NCBI RefSeq assembly: GCF_012516435.1
Contig: NZ_CP051216.1
Coordinates: 2,684,001 to 2,748,000 of the forward strand
DNA length: 64,000 nt
Origin: Pseudodesulfovibrio sp. zrk46
Lineage (GTDB): Bacteria > Desulfobacterota > Desulfovibrionia > Desulfovibrionales > Desulfovibrionaceae
Direction of reading: 5' to 3'
In this document: positions 1 through 9,283 of the stretch, piece by piece
How the letters are laid out: every line of letters starts with the position of its first letter
How positions within the stretch are numbered: position 1 is the first letter of the stretch
Position numbers and translations under genes: made by a program
The notes under the pieces: generated by a model
What the model was told of the DNA's origin: nothing
Database searches by the model: none
What the model saw: only the letters and a program-made list of their open reading frames with translations

Positions 1-2
1 GT

Positions 3-686
3 ATGACGAATAATCCTGAAAAAGCATTGAGTCGAAAAGCGCAGGGTGAGGAGACTCGCGCTGTCCTGATCGACGTTGGCGCGCGCCTGTTCGCCCAGAA
101 CGGTTTTCATGGTGTGTCCATGCGGACCTTGGCGGCCGAGGCCGGGGTGAATCTCGCCACAGTCGGCTATCACTTCGGTGGCAAGCAGGGACTGTATGAA
201 GCGATCATGGATGCCATCATCGAAGTGCGGGACGATTTCTTCCCCACAGCGGAGCAGGTTCGCGAGCGGTTTGCCGACCTCAAGACACCGGAAGAGAAGG
301 GTGAGGGCGTATCCTGGTATGTGGATGCTTTGACCCGTGGTATTCTGGGCATGAAAAAGCACATTTGGCCCTCGTTTCTCCTTTCCCGTGAGTTGGCCCA
401 ACCTACTCAGTCTTATCCCAAGTTAGAAAAAGAATTTTTTGATCCTTCGTTCGAATCCCTCATGGCGCTCGTCAAAAGCGTTTTGCCTGAGGACACTGAC
501 GAAGAAGAATACGTCATCACCGCCCACACCATCATCGGCACTCTGACCAAATTTCTGGAAGGCCATGACATCATCTGCAAGCGCATGGAGTGGGAAAGTT
601 ATGAAGGCCACGGCCTTGAAAAAATTATCACAGTAGTTTGCAAACGAATCCGAGGCTCTTTGGGCCTCCCTATGGAGAACGCATAA
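3..686 (+). CDS. TetR/AcrR-family transcriptional regulator
   Basis: Predicted one-component repressor of 227 aa. The N-terminal helix-turn-helix lies at about residues 18-65, with the recognition-helix signature VNLATVGYHFGGKQGLY that is typical of TetR proteins. The helical C-terminal ligand domain resembles the CerR/DUF1956 subgroup. Its TAA stop shares one base with the ATG of the next gene (TAATG), so it heads an operon with the adaptor and RND pump it probably controls. The ATG lies 2 bases from the window edge, so the promoter and any earlier start cannot be seen. The inducing ligand is unknown. Confidence 0.9.
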   Translation: MTNNPEKALSRKAQGEETRAVLIDVGARLFAQNGFHGVSMRTLAAEAGVNLATVGYHFGGKQGLYEAIMDAIIEVRDDFFPTAEQVRERFADLKTPEEKGEGVSWYVDALTRGILGMKKHIWPSFLLSRELAQPTQSYPKLEKEFFDPSFESLMALVKSVLPEDTDEEEYVITAHTIIGTLTKFLEGHDIICKRMEWESYEGHGLEKIITVVCKRIRGSLGLPMENA

Positions 687-1771
687 TGAAACGCTATATC
701 CTTTTGATCGCGTTGCTGGCCCTGCCGTTGCTGCATGCCTGCAATGATGCCCCTGCTACGGTGGAGGTTCCCATCCGTCCGGTTAAGACTGTGGTGGTGA
801 GTTCCAGTGACATGGGCCGTCAGTGGACCTTTGCCGGTACTGCAGAAGACGCTCTTGAGACCGACCTGTCCTTCCGTGTCAGCGGCAAGATCATCTCCTT
901 TCCAGGTGATCAGATTGGTCGTCGTTTTTCCAAGGGGGACGTCATTGCCCGTCTGGATCCTGCCGACTACGAGCTGGAACTCCGTCAGGCCAAGGCCAAT
1001 CTGGAGCAGGTGCGCGCCAACTATGTTCGCGCAAAGGCTGACATGGAGCGTAACTCCCAGTTGTTTGAACGTAACGTGATCTCTCGTGGCGAGTTGGATC
1101 AGATTGAGGCTGATTTCAAGTCCTACGAAGCGCAGCTTTCCGCCTCTGCCAAGCAACTCGATATTGCCCGCAAGCACTTGAACTACACTACGCTGCATGC
1201 TCCCTTTGACGGTTGGATCGGCAAGGTGGAGACCAAGATTCACCAGAATGTCAATGCCGGTCAGTCCGTGGTTTCGCTTAACGCGGGTCGCCAGATGAAG
1301 ATGTACATCTCCGTTCCCGACATGCTTATTTCCAACGTCCATGAAGGTGACGAAGTGGAAGTGCGCTTTGACGCCCTGCCGGGCCGCACCATGCTGGGCA
1401 AGGTCATGGAAGTCAGCGTTGATTCCACGGTTGGTTCCACCTATCCAGTGAAGGTCTATCTGGATAACGAAGACAAGCTGGTTCGCTCCGGTATGTCCGG
1501 CCATGTGAGCTTCATCGGCAAAGGCTCTGATGCCGCCGCCTACTACCTGCCCAGCGTGGCCATATTGGGCGAGTCCGATGGGACCCGTGCCGTCTGGATT
1601 GTTGATCCTGCCACTTCCACCGTGCGCAAGCAGCGCATCGCAGTGGGACGTCTCAGCGCGCTCGGTATTGAGGTGCTGGATGGCGTCAAGGACGGAGACG
1701 TGGTTGTGGTGCGCGGCGTACACCATTTGAAAGAGGGCCTGAAGGTCCGCGTCAAGAAGACGGAGGGCTAG
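686..1771 (+). CDS. RND efflux periplasmic adaptor (membrane fusion protein), lipoprotein
   Basis: Periplasmic adaptor of 361 aa that would link an inner-membrane RND pump to an outer-membrane channel. The start is the ATG overlapping the upstream stop; an in-frame start further upstream would lie inside the TetR gene. A lipoprotein signal ends at LHAC (Cys19). A barrel/lipoyl half-motif (FRVSGKIISFPGDQIGRRF) is followed by a coiled-coil hairpin at about residues 95-160, the second lipoyl half (LHAPFDGWIGKV) and a beta-barrel. The pump gene follows after 3 bases, so the two are translationally linked. No outer-membrane channel gene is nearby; a shared TolC-like protein is assumed. Confidence 0.9.
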   Translation: MKRYILLIALLALPLLHACNDAPATVEVPIRPVKTVVVSSSDMGRQWTFAGTAEDALETDLSFRVSGKIISFPGDQIGRRFSKGDVIARLDPADYELELRQAKANLEQVRANYVRAKADMERNSQLFERNVISRGELDQIEADFKSYEAQLSASAKQLDIARKHLNYTTLHAPFDGWIGKVETKIHQNVNAGQSVVSLNAGRQMKMYISVPDMLISNVHEGDEVEVRFDALPGRTMLGKVMEVSVDSTVGSTYPVKVYLDNEDKLVRSGMSGHVSFIGKGSDAAAYYLPSVAILGESDGTRAVWIVDPATSTVRKQRIAVGRLSALGIEVLDGVKDGDVVVVRGVHHLKEGLKVRVKKTEG

Positions 1772-1774
1772 GCC

Positions 1775-4700
1775 GTGAATCTCGCCAAATGGTGCATTGA
1801 GAACAATCGCACCTCGATAGCCCTTTTCCTTATCATCGCCTTGGGCGGCGTGATGACGTTCATCAATATCCCCAAGGACGAGGACCCGGATTTTACCATT
1901 CGTACGGCTCTGGTCATGACCCAGTTCCCCGGTGCCTCTCCACAGCGTGTGGAGGAACAGGTCACTGACAAGCTCGAAGAGAAGATTCGTGAACTGGATG
2001 GCCTCAAGGTGGTCCGCTCCCAGTCCATGACCGGTGTTTCCCTCATTGAGGTGGAATTTCTCGATGCCATCAAGGAGATGGGCCCTACGTGGCAGAAGCT
2101 TCGCAACAAGGTGACCGATGCTGAAACCGATCTCCCTTCTGAAGCTTCCAAGCCCTACGTCAACGACGAGTTTGGTGATGTCTTCGGCATGGTGGTCTCT
2201 ATCACTGGTGACGGTTTTTCCTACCGAGAGCTGAAAGATGTTGCCGATGATGTGCGTGACCAGATTTTGAAGGTCGATGGCGTTGGCAAGGTCGAGCGGT
2301 GGGGTGAGCAGGACGAGCGCATCTTTGTTGAGTTCTCCAACTCCCGTATGGCTTCTGCTGGCGTGTCTCCGTTTGCACTGGCCCAGATCATCGATCGCCA
2401 GAACACCATTCAGCCTTCCGGCTCCAGTCAGGTGGGTAGCGAGCGCATCGTCATTGAGCCCACTGGTGAGTTCAAAGGGCTGGAAGATATCTATTCCATC
2501 GCCATTCGCCCTCCGGGCCAGAAAAGCTCCGTGCGTTTGGCTGATGTTACCACCATCACCCGTGGTTTCTCTGATCCGCCGTCCACCATGGCCCGTTTCA
2601 ACGGTGAGCCCGGTCTCTTCCTTGCCATTGCAATGGAAGACGGTGGTAACATCACTGAGTTGGGTGAGCGCGTGCGCGCCAAGCTGGGCGAGATCAACAA
2701 GAATCTCTACCACGGTCTCGACATGGACGTGGTGGTGTTCCAGCCTGATTACGTCAATGCCGCCATCACGGATTTTATGATCAACCTGCTTGAGTCCTTC
2801 GGCTTCGTCGTCATCGTTATTTTGGTATTCGCAGGGCTGCGCACTGGTATCATCGCAGGTTCGCTGGTGCCCATGGCCATGCTTGGCTGCATCGGTCTCA
2901 TGCCGTTCTTCGATGTTGGGTTGCAGCGCATTTCCATTGCTTCGCTTATCATCTCCCTCGGTATTCTCGTCGATAACGGCGTGGTTGTGTCCGAGGCCAT
3001 TCTGGTGCGTCTTGCCTCTGGCGAGGAACGTCTGAAAGCGGTGGCCGGAGCTGTCAGTGAGCTGTGGATGCCGCTTTTGGCAGCATCTTTGACCACGATT
3101 TTCGCCTTTCTGCCTATTCCGCTGGCAGAGAACGCAACTGGTGAGTTCTGCTTCTCACTGTTCGTGGTTGTGACCTTGGCGCTGGCCTGCTCCTGGGGCC
3201 TGTCCATGTCCATGGTTCCTATGATGTGCTACTACATCCTCAAACCGAAGATTCAGGTTCAGACCTATGCCAGCCGTATGTATCGCTGGTATCGCAGATT
3301 GCTCCTGCTTAGCCTGCGCAATCGTACCGTGTGCGTTGTCAGCATCATGCTCTTGTGCGGTGTTGCACTCTGGGGTTTCAAGTTTGTGCCCAAGATGTTC
3401 TTCCCTCCCAACGAACGCGCACAGTTTACCATCGACTTCTGGCAGCCTTACGGTACTGACATCACGGCCACTCGTGACCGTGTGGCCAAGCTTGAAGACT
3501 TCTTGCTGGCCGATAAAGATGTGGATGGCGTGGCCGTATTCGTTGGTCACGGTGGCCCTCGTTGGTATCTGCCCCTTAACCTTGAGCAGCAGAACTCCAA
3601 CCTTGCCACCTTCATCATCAACACCAAGTCTGTCGAATCTGTTGATCCTCTCATCGAGCGTGCACGCCATGAAATGGAGTCCAACTTTCCAGATGCCGAC
3701 TTCAGTCTGAAGAAGCTCATGAATGGTCCGCCGGTTGGCGCGCCGTTGCAGATTCGTATTAGCGGACCGGATATCAAGACGTTGTATACGTTGCGTGACA
3801 AAGTGGTTGGAATCGTCGAGGCTCAGCAGGGTATCACCCGTGTATGGGACGACTGGGGTCAGTGGACCAAGAAGATGATGGTGCAGGTGGATCAGGACAA
3901 GGCTCGTGAAGCTGGCATCACCAGTTTCGACGTGGCTGTCAGCCTCCAGACCTCCATGAGCGGTCTTCAGGCATCTACCTATCGCGAGGGCGACACTAAT
4001 ATTCCCATTGTTCTTCGTAACGATGAAGGCTTCCGCGACCACCTTGACAAGATTGATTCCATCAATGTCTATTCTTACGAAGAGGGTACTAATGTGCCTC
4101 TGAGTCAGGTGGCGACTTCCAAGCTCGACTGGCAGCCTTCGGATATCCGTCGGCGCGATCAGGCGCGCACCATGACCGTCAAGGCAGACGTTGCCAACGG
4201 CTTCTTTGCCCTGTCCATTCTCGGCAAGGTTCGCCCTGAGATCAATGCTCTCATGAAGGGGGAAGACTGGCCACTTGGTTACACTGTCGAGTACGGCGGT
4301 GAATTCGAGAAGAGTGTGGAATCTCAGGAAGCGATAAACGCCAACATGCCGCTGGCCATGGGCCTTCTCGTGCTGGTCCTCATCTTCCAGTTCAACTCCT
4401 TCCGGCGTCCGCTCATCATTCTGCTGACTTTGCCACCTATGATGATCGGCATCACGGCGGGTATGATCAGTACCAATGCGCCGTTCGGCTTCATGCCCAT
4501 GCTTGGTATGATCTCATTGCTCGGCATCATCGTGAATAACGCGATTATGCTCATAGACCGCATTGAGATTCAGCGCGGTCGCGGCATGGATCTGGCCGAC
4601 GCTATTGTGCTTTCCTCCATGGAGCGCGCACGGCCCATCATCATGACGGCAACCACCACGATCATCGGCATGATTCCGCTGTCTTTGCAGGGCGGTGAAA

Positions 4701-4873
4701 TGTGGCGGCCCATGGCAAACCTGATCATGTCGGGTCTGGCATTCGCCACTGTCCTGACATTGGTACTGTGCCCGGTTCTGTATTCCATCTTCTTTGGCCA
4801 GCGATTCAAGGAATATGTGTGGAACCCTGAAGTGGTAGAGCAGGGAAGTGACATCCCGGTTCCGTCCGCTTAG
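1775..4873 (+). CDS. RND-family efflux permease (COG0841 type)
   Basis: Inner-membrane proton-driven pump of 1032 aa, a normal length for RND permeases, with the usual duplicated plan of six membrane helices and a large periplasmic loop per half. It starts with GTG, 3 bases after the adaptor stop. The TM4 region reads GILVDNGVVVSE and the TM10 region GIIVNNAIMLID. The relay positions are therefore D-N and V-N-N, not the D-D and K of AcrB. This fits a divergent subfamily often found with TetR regulators. The substrate cannot be predicted. The gene closes the operon and is followed by a strong terminator. Confidence 0.9.
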   Translation: MNLAKWCIENNRTSIALFLIIALGGVMTFINIPKDEDPDFTIRTALVMTQFPGASPQRVEEQVTDKLEEKIRELDGLKVVRSQSMTGVSLIEVEFLDAIKEMGPTWQKLRNKVTDAETDLPSEASKPYVNDEFGDVFGMVVSITGDGFSYRELKDVADDVRDQILKVDGVGKVERWGEQDERIFVEFSNSRMASAGVSPFALAQIIDRQNTIQPSGSSQVGSERIVIEPTGEFKGLEDIYSIAIRPPGQKSSVRLADVTTITRGFSDPPSTMARFNGEPGLFLAIAMEDGGNITELGERVRAKLGEINKNLYHGLDMDVVVFQPDYVNAAITDFMINLLESFGFVVIVILVFAGLRTGIIAGSLVPMAMLGCIGLMPFFDVGLQRISIASLIISLGILVDNGVVVSEAILVRLASGEERLKAVAGAVSELWMPLLAASLTTIFAFLPIPLAENATGEFCFSLFVVVTLALACSWGLSMSMVPMMCYYILKPKIQVQTYASRMYRWYRRLLLLSLRNRTVCVVSIMLLCGVALWGFKFVPKMFFPPNERAQFTIDFWQPYGTDITATRDRVAKLEDFLLADKDVDGVAVFVGHGGPRWYLPLNLEQQNSNLATFIINTKSVESVDPLIERARHEMESNFPDADFSLKKLMNGPPVGAPLQIRISGPDIKTLYTLRDKVVGIVEAQQGITRVWDDWGQWTKKMMVQVDQDKAREAGITSFDVAVSLQTSMSGLQASTYREGDTNIPIVLRNDEGFRDHLDKIDSINVYSYEEGTNVPLSQVATSKLDWQPSDIRRRDQARTMTVKADVANGFFALSILGKVRPEINALMKGEDWPLGYTVEYGGEFEKSVESQEAINANMPLAMGLLVLVLIFQFNSFRRPLIILLTLPPMMIGITAGMISTNAPFGFMPMLGMISLLGIIVNNAIMLIDRIEIQRGRGMDLADAIVLSSMERARPIIMTATTTIIGMIPLSLQGGEMWRPMANLIMSGLAFATVLTLVLCPVLYSIFFGQRFKEYVWNPEVVEQGSDIPVPSA

Positions 4874-4896
4874 TCAGCACAGACAATACTAAAACA

Positions 4897-4934
4897 AACC
4901 GCCTTGCCGTCAGATGATGGCAAGGCGGTTTTCA
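4897..4934. terminator. Bidirectional intrinsic terminator
   Basis: Arms AACCGCCTTGCC and GGCAAGGCGGTT pair perfectly around a 10-base loop. T-rich tracts follow on both strands. It lies between the convergent RND pump gene and the Fe-S protein gene. Confidence 0.85.
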
Positions 4935-4952
4935 TTGATATACGGAGTGAGA

Positions 4953-6239
4953 TTAGCCCGATGCGTTGCGAATGGCGTTGAGGAAACGTGAGCGAAGTTT
5001 TTCGCCCATGAGAGCCTTTTTGACAGGGCTGATTTTGAGGAAACCGCCGACAATGCCGCGCATGAATCCTTCAACCTGACTGTTGGGATTATCGAAGATG
5101 AGATTCTGCAAGGTGTCACGTTCCAGCGACTGGATGATGACGCGTTCAAAAGAGTCTTCGGGATGGAATACTTTCTGGTCTCGTTTATGGAGTTCCATTG
5201 ATTTCGGTTTGCATTTCAAAGCACAGACTCCACAACCGAGACAGAGGTCCTGATCTACGACAGCGTATTTGCGCTTCTTCTCTCCGGGGGAAGTGGGGCG
5301 TTCCTGCATGGTGACAGCATCAATCGGGCAGGCACGAACGCACTTGCCGCAGCCGTTGCATGAGTCTTCATCACATTTGGCAATGAATGATGAAGTGACC
5401 AGTATTCCGGGATAGCCGCTGTGTTTGATGCCGTGCATGAGATTGCAGCAGCAACCGCAGCAATGGCAGACGAAGCCAGCTCCCTGCTTTACGTTATCAG
5501 TGGACAGGGTGAACCCCATGTCCTTGGAGCGGGCGAAGATGTCCAGAAATTCGCTTTTGTCCACCTGACGGGCGAACTCGTTTCGAATGAGAAATTCGGC
5601 GGATGAGCCCATGGAGGTACAAGTCTCCAATGGAACATCGCAACCCTGTGTGCCCAAGTGGTGCTTTTCATGGCGGCATGCGCATAGGCTGACAGCGAAA
5701 AGATCTTGGTCTTCAATGAGAGCGGAAGCCTTCTCGTAATCGAGGATTTCCACATGGTCGACATCGCGCACTGTCTCCTCATAGGGAAGAGCGCGCATGA
5801 CAGATACCTGCTGTCCATCTCCGAAGTTCGCTTCCATGAAAGCGTTGTCGCCGAACATATACGCCTGAAAGAGTTCAGCCCACTTGGCGGGTTGAAGCTC
5901 GCCGCGGGTGCGCATCATGGAGAATTCGAAGAAGCCGATGACAAAAGGAGCGATCATGTACTGGTACTGCTCGCCGTCGTGGATGTCGCAGATGAGGCCC
6001 TTGTGACACATCTCCGGCAGCATTTTGTGGAGTCGGGGCTCGTTTATCCCCGTGACTCTGGCCACCCGCTGGATAGTTGAGGGGCGGTAGGGCATCCGTG
6101 TGATGAGCTCGGCCTCTCCAGGTGTGTAAAGGGCTTCAAGCATGTCGCGCATGGCCTTTGACCAAGGCATGCGCACAGGCGTGTTGTCGAGCGTGTTTCC
6201 CAGTTGCCGATAGACGTCTTTACCTATGATGTGTCCCAT
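4953..6239 (-). CDS. Multi-cluster 4Fe-4S protein with winged-helix-like N-terminus
   Basis: Cytoplasmic iron-sulfur protein of about 428 aa, function unknown. Residues about 50-95 (TIQRVARVTGINEPRLHKML) look like a winged-helix fold. Cys clusters follow: CACRHEKHH...GCD, then CHCCGCCC, then two ferredoxin-type sites, CNGCGKCVRACP and CLGCGVCALKC. The ATG at 6239 is preferred because AGGGA lies 7 bases upstream. A TTG 12 codons earlier has no ribosome site. It is transcribed alone and converges on the RND operon. The family is common in sulfate reducers, but I know of no assigned reaction. Confidence 0.8.
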   Translation of the reverse strand: MGHIIGKDVYRQLGNTLDNTPVRMPWSKAMRDMLEALYTPGEAELITRMPYRPSTIQRVARVTGINEPRLHKMLPEMCHKGLICDIHDGEQYQYMIAPFVIGFFEFSMMRTRGELQPAKWAELFQAYMFGDNAFMEANFGDGQQVSVMRALPYEETVRDVDHVEILDYEKASALIEDQDLFAVSLCACRHEKHHLGTQGCDVPLETCTSMGSSAEFLIRNEFARQVDKSEFLDIFARSKDMGFTLSTDNVKQGAGFVCHCCGCCCNLMHGIKHSGYPGILVTSSFIAKCDEDSCNGCGKCVRACPIDAVTMQERPTSPGEKKRKYAVVDQDLCLGCGVCALKCKPKSMELHKRDQKVFHPEDSFERVIIQSLERDTLQNLIFDNPNSQVEGFMRGIVGGFLKISPVKKALMGEKLRSRFLNAIRNASG

Positions 6240-6285
6240 GCAGAAGTCCCTACACCCGAGTTCTGGAATTGACAATGAAAGCCAT

Positions 6286-6316
6286 AGAAAAGGGGCGCCC
6301 CGAATGGGACGCCCCT
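6286..6316 (-). terminator. Intrinsic terminator after glpV
   Basis: Read on the minus strand, AGGGGCGTCCC pairs with GGGGCGCCCCT (one wobble) around a 4-base loop, followed by TTTTC. It ends the glycerol transporter operon. Confidence 0.8.
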
Positions 6317-6339
6317 GGATTGCTTTTCAGCGGGTCAGA

Positions 6340-8076
6340 CTACTTGACCTTGCCTGCTTTCCAGGCCTTGATCAGCTGATCGTAGTCGACGGTTTCGCCC
6401 TGAGGCTTCTCGTTGGCCAGCTTGGCCTTCGGGGAACCGGGCTGATTGAGCCAGTAAGCCTCGTCGCGGGGCTTGTTCAGCTTGGGACCGCATTCGCCGA
6501 GGATGTCGGCGCGTTCGAGACGCATGAGGATCTTGTCCTGTTCCTTTGCCAGGTTGTCCATGGCGGTGGAAACAGTGACTTCACCAGCAACGGCTTCACC
6601 GATGTTCTGCCACCAAAGCTGAGCCAGCTTGGGGTAATCGGGAACGTTGGTGCCGGTGGGGGTCCATGCAACGCGAGCGGGGGAACGGTAGAATTCCACC
6701 AGGCCGCCCAGCATGGGAGCACGTTCGGTGAAAGACTTGTCGTTGATGTCGGAGTTGCGGATGGGGGTCAGACCGACGTGGGTCTTCTTCAGGGAAGTGG
6801 TCTTGGCAACGCAGAACTGTGCGAACAGCCATGCAGCCTGACGACGCTTCAGCGGGGTGGACTTCAGCAGGGTCCAGGAACCGCAGTCCTGGTAACCGAG
6901 CTTCTGGCCTTCTTCCCAGTAAGGACCGTGCGGGGACGGAGCCATACGCCACAGCGGCTTGCCAGCGGCATCCACAGTGTTGTTACCCTTGGACTGGGGC
7001 TCAACCAGGGAAGCGGTGAAGGCAGTGTACCAGAAGATCTGCTGGGCAACGTTACCCTTGGCCAGGGACGGGAGGGACTGGTAGAAGTCCATGCCCAGAG
7101 CACCCGGAGGGGCGTACTTACGCAGCCATTCCATGTACTTGCGGAGAGCGTACTTAGCAGCGGGGCCGTTGGTGGCGCCACCACGAGCAACGGTGGAACC
7201 GACAGGGCGGCAACCGTCTACGCGGATGCCCCATTCGTCAACGGGCTTACCGTTGGGGATACCCTTGTCGCCAGCGCCAGCCATGGACAGCCATGCGTCA
7301 GTGAAACGCCAGCCGAGGTCCGGAGCTTTCTTGCCGTAATCCATGTGGCCGTAGATGGCCTTGCCGTCGATTTCACGAACATCGTTGGTGAAGAAGTCAG
7401 CGATATCTTCGTAAGCGGACCAGTTCACGGGAACGCCCAGTTCGTAGCCGTACTTGGCTTTGAAAGCCTTCTTCAGTTCAGGCTTCTGGAACCAGTCGTA
7501 ACGGAACCAGTACAGGTTCGCGAACTGTTGGTCAGGCAGCTGGTAGAGCTTGCCGTCAGGACCGGTGGTGAAGGACTTACCCATGAAGTCGTCGATGTCC
7601 AGGGTGGGCAGGGTAACGGACTTACCTTCGCCTGCCATCCAGTCGGTCAGGTTGACAACTTTACCGGAGCGGAAGTGGGTACCGATGAGGTCAGAGTCGT
7701 TGATGTAAGCATCAAAGACGTTCTCACCGGACTGGAACTGGACCTGCAGTTTTTCGATGACGTCACCTTCGCCGATCAGGTCATGGGTGACCTTGATGCC
7801 GGTGATTTCATAGAAAGCTTTTGCGAGTACCTTGGATTCGTACTCGTGAGTGGGGATTGTTTCGGAAACAACTTTGATTTCCATGCCTTTGAAAGGTTCA
7901 GCAGCTTTGATGAACCATTCCATTTCCTTCATCTGCTCTGCTTTGGACAGAGTAGACGGCTGGAACTCGTTGTCGACCCATTTTTTGGCAGCCTTCATGT
8001 CGGCCATACCGACACTGGCGAGGCTGAGGAATGCCAGCGTGAGCATCCCGGTCATCACTAAACGCCGCAACTTCAT
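6340..8076 (-). CDS. glpV: Glycerol ABC transporter substrate-binding protein
   Basis: Periplasmic binding protein of 578 aa, unusually large for an extracellular solute-binding family 1 protein but in keeping with the GlpV type of the rhizobial glycerol importer. A Sec signal peptide covers about residues 1-25 (AFLSLASVGMA). The start is supported by GGAGG 6 bases upstream. It is the last gene of a minus-strand set in the order S-T-P-Q-U-V, the same order as the Rhizobium leguminosarum glycerol transporter, and it is linked to glpR, glpAB and glpK. Glycerol is therefore the inferred ligand. The 110-base gap before it may hold an internal promoter or an mRNA processing site that boosts binding-protein levels. 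Confidence 0.88.
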   Translation of the reverse strand: MKLRRLVMTGMLTLAFLSLASVGMADMKAAKKWVDNEFQPSTLSKAEQMKEMEWFIKAAEPFKGMEIKVVSETIPTHEYESKVLAKAFYEITGIKVTHDLIGEGDVIEKLQVQFQSGENVFDAYINDSDLIGTHFRSGKVVNLTDWMAGEGKSVTLPTLDIDDFMGKSFTTGPDGKLYQLPDQQFANLYWFRYDWFQKPELKKAFKAKYGYELGVPVNWSAYEDIADFFTNDVREIDGKAIYGHMDYGKKAPDLGWRFTDAWLSMAGAGDKGIPNGKPVDEWGIRVDGCRPVGSTVARGGATNGPAAKYALRKYMEWLRKYAPPGALGMDFYQSLPSLAKGNVAQQIFWYTAFTASLVEPQSKGNNTVDAAGKPLWRMAPSPHGPYWEEGQKLGYQDCGSWTLLKSTPLKRRQAAWLFAQFCVAKTTSLKKTHVGLTPIRNSDINDKSFTERAPMLGGLVEFYRSPARVAWTPTGTNVPDYPKLAQLWWQNIGEAVAGEVTVSTAMDNLAKEQDKILMRLERADILGECGPKLNKPRDEAYWLNQPGSPKAKLANEKPQGETVDYDQLIKAWKAGKVK

Positions 8077-8185
8077 ACGTACCTCCGTATGCTGTTTAAG
8101 AATAACACCTCTACCTCTAGTACAATCAATCAGTACCGTATCTATCCCGTTTGACTTGTCTACCCAGCAAAGGGATCATGCGATG

Positions 8186-8464
8186 TTACCCCCAACGCAT
8201 GATAATGACAAGAAAACAAACGGAAATTACCGTTGCTACCCAGACAGGGAAGGTGGTGAGGCCAACCCAGGCCAGGTGTATATAGGCGCTGCCGAGGAGA
8301 CCGATGAAAAGACGGTCTCCGCGGGTAGTTTTCATGGGCAGAAATCCGCGACGCTCAGTACAGGGCGACTTGATTTCCCAGATGGTCATGCCAATGAGGA
8401 TGAGGACGATGGTGATGAAGAACCCGGCAGTAATCGGGGTCCATGCCATCCATTCGAAGTTCAT
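8186..8464 (-). CDS. glpU: Small membrane protein of the glycerol transporter (DUF2160-like)
   Basis: Protein of 92 aa with three predicted membrane helices, at about residues 11-31, 50-66 and 70-90. It is preceded by GGGGAGGA. Its place between the permease glpQ and the binding protein glpV matches GlpU of the rhizobial system. That protein belongs to the DUF2160 family and its exact role is unclear, perhaps an accessory subunit. The match rests mainly on size, topology and synteny. Confidence 0.75.
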   Translation of the reverse strand: MNFEWMAWTPITAGFFITIVLILIGMTIWEIKSPCTERRGFLPMKTTRGDRLFIGLLGSAYIHLAWVGLTTFPVWVATVISVCFLVIIMRWG

Positions 8465-8479
8465 AATGATCCTCCCCTC

Positions 8480-9283
8480 TTATACTCGGCCCAGGGCAAA
8501 GCCCTTGGCGAGGTGGTTGCGGACAAAGTAGATGACCAGTGCTCCAGGCACGATGGTCAGGACGCCGGCTGCGGCCAGCAGTCCCCAGTCGAGGCCGGTG
8601 GCGGATACCGTACGGGTCATGGTGGCGGCGATGGGCTTTGCTGCCGTGGTGGTCAGCGTACGGGCGAGCAGCAGCTCAACCCAGCTGAACATGAAGCAGA
8701 AGAATGCCGTTACGCCGATACCAGCGCGAATGAGCGGAATGAAGACCCGGATGAAGAAGCGCGGGAAAGAGTAGCCGTCAATAAAGGCGGTTTCATCAAT
8801 CTCACGCGGTACCCCGGACATGAAGCCTTCCAGAATCCAGACAGCCAGCGGCACGTTGAACAGACAGTGGGACAGAGCCACCGCGATGTGCGTGTCGATG
8901 AGGCCGAAGGTGGAGTAGAGCTGGAAGAAGGGCAGCAGGAAGACCGCGGCCGGAGCCATGCGGTTGGTGAGCAGCCAGAAGAAGACATGCTTGTCGCCGA
9001 TGAAGCTGTAGCGAGAAAACGCGTAAGCAGCAGGCAGTGCAGTCAACAAAGAGATGGTGGTGTTGATACCTACGTAGATGATTGAGTTGATGTAGCCGGA
9101 GTACCAGGAGGGGTCCGTCAGAATCTTCAAGTAGTTCTCAAACGTGATGTCAGTGGGGATCAGGCTGAAGTTAGCCATGATATCCGCATTGGTCCTCAGG
9201 GACATGTTGATCATCCAGTAGATGGGGAGAAACAACAGGGCCAGATAAAAGATCAATGCAAGGCGTCGTTTTTGAATCTTCAT
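8480..9283 (-). CDS. glpQ: Glycerol ABC transporter permease
   Basis: Inner-membrane permease of 267 aa of the carbohydrate-type (MalG-like) ABC importer class with six predicted helices. The EAA loop is visible as EIDETAFIDGYSFPRFFIRV, the contact site for the ATPases. It follows glpP directly with no intergenic base, and its GGAGG ribosome site lies inside the end of glpP. It would pair with GlpP to form the glycerol channel. Confidence 0.88.
   Translation of the reverse strand: MKIQKRRLALIFYLALLFLPIYWMINMSLRTNADIMANFSLIPTDITFENYLKILTDPSWYSGYINSIIYVGINTTISLLTALPAAYAFSRYSFIGDKHVFFWLLTNRMAPAAVFLLPFFQLYSTFGLIDTHIAVALSHCLFNVPLAVWILEGFMSGVPREIDETAFIDGYSFPRFFIRVFIPLIRAGIGVTAFFCFMFSWVELLLARTLTTTAAKPIAATMTRTVSATGLDWGLLAAAGVLTIVPGALVIYFVRNHLAKGFALGRV

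Noticed and set aside
599-2713. Very long open frame antisense to the adaptor and RND genes (about 700 codons)
   Set aside because: It mirrors the codon pattern of the real genes, has no ribosome site and shows no family motif; similar antisense frames lie opposite glpV, nrdD, iorA and proA.
6226-8061. Long plus-strand frame opposite glpV
   Set aside because: The minus-strand protein has a signal peptide, a ribosome site and clear GlpV features; the opposite frame is a GC-skew shadow.
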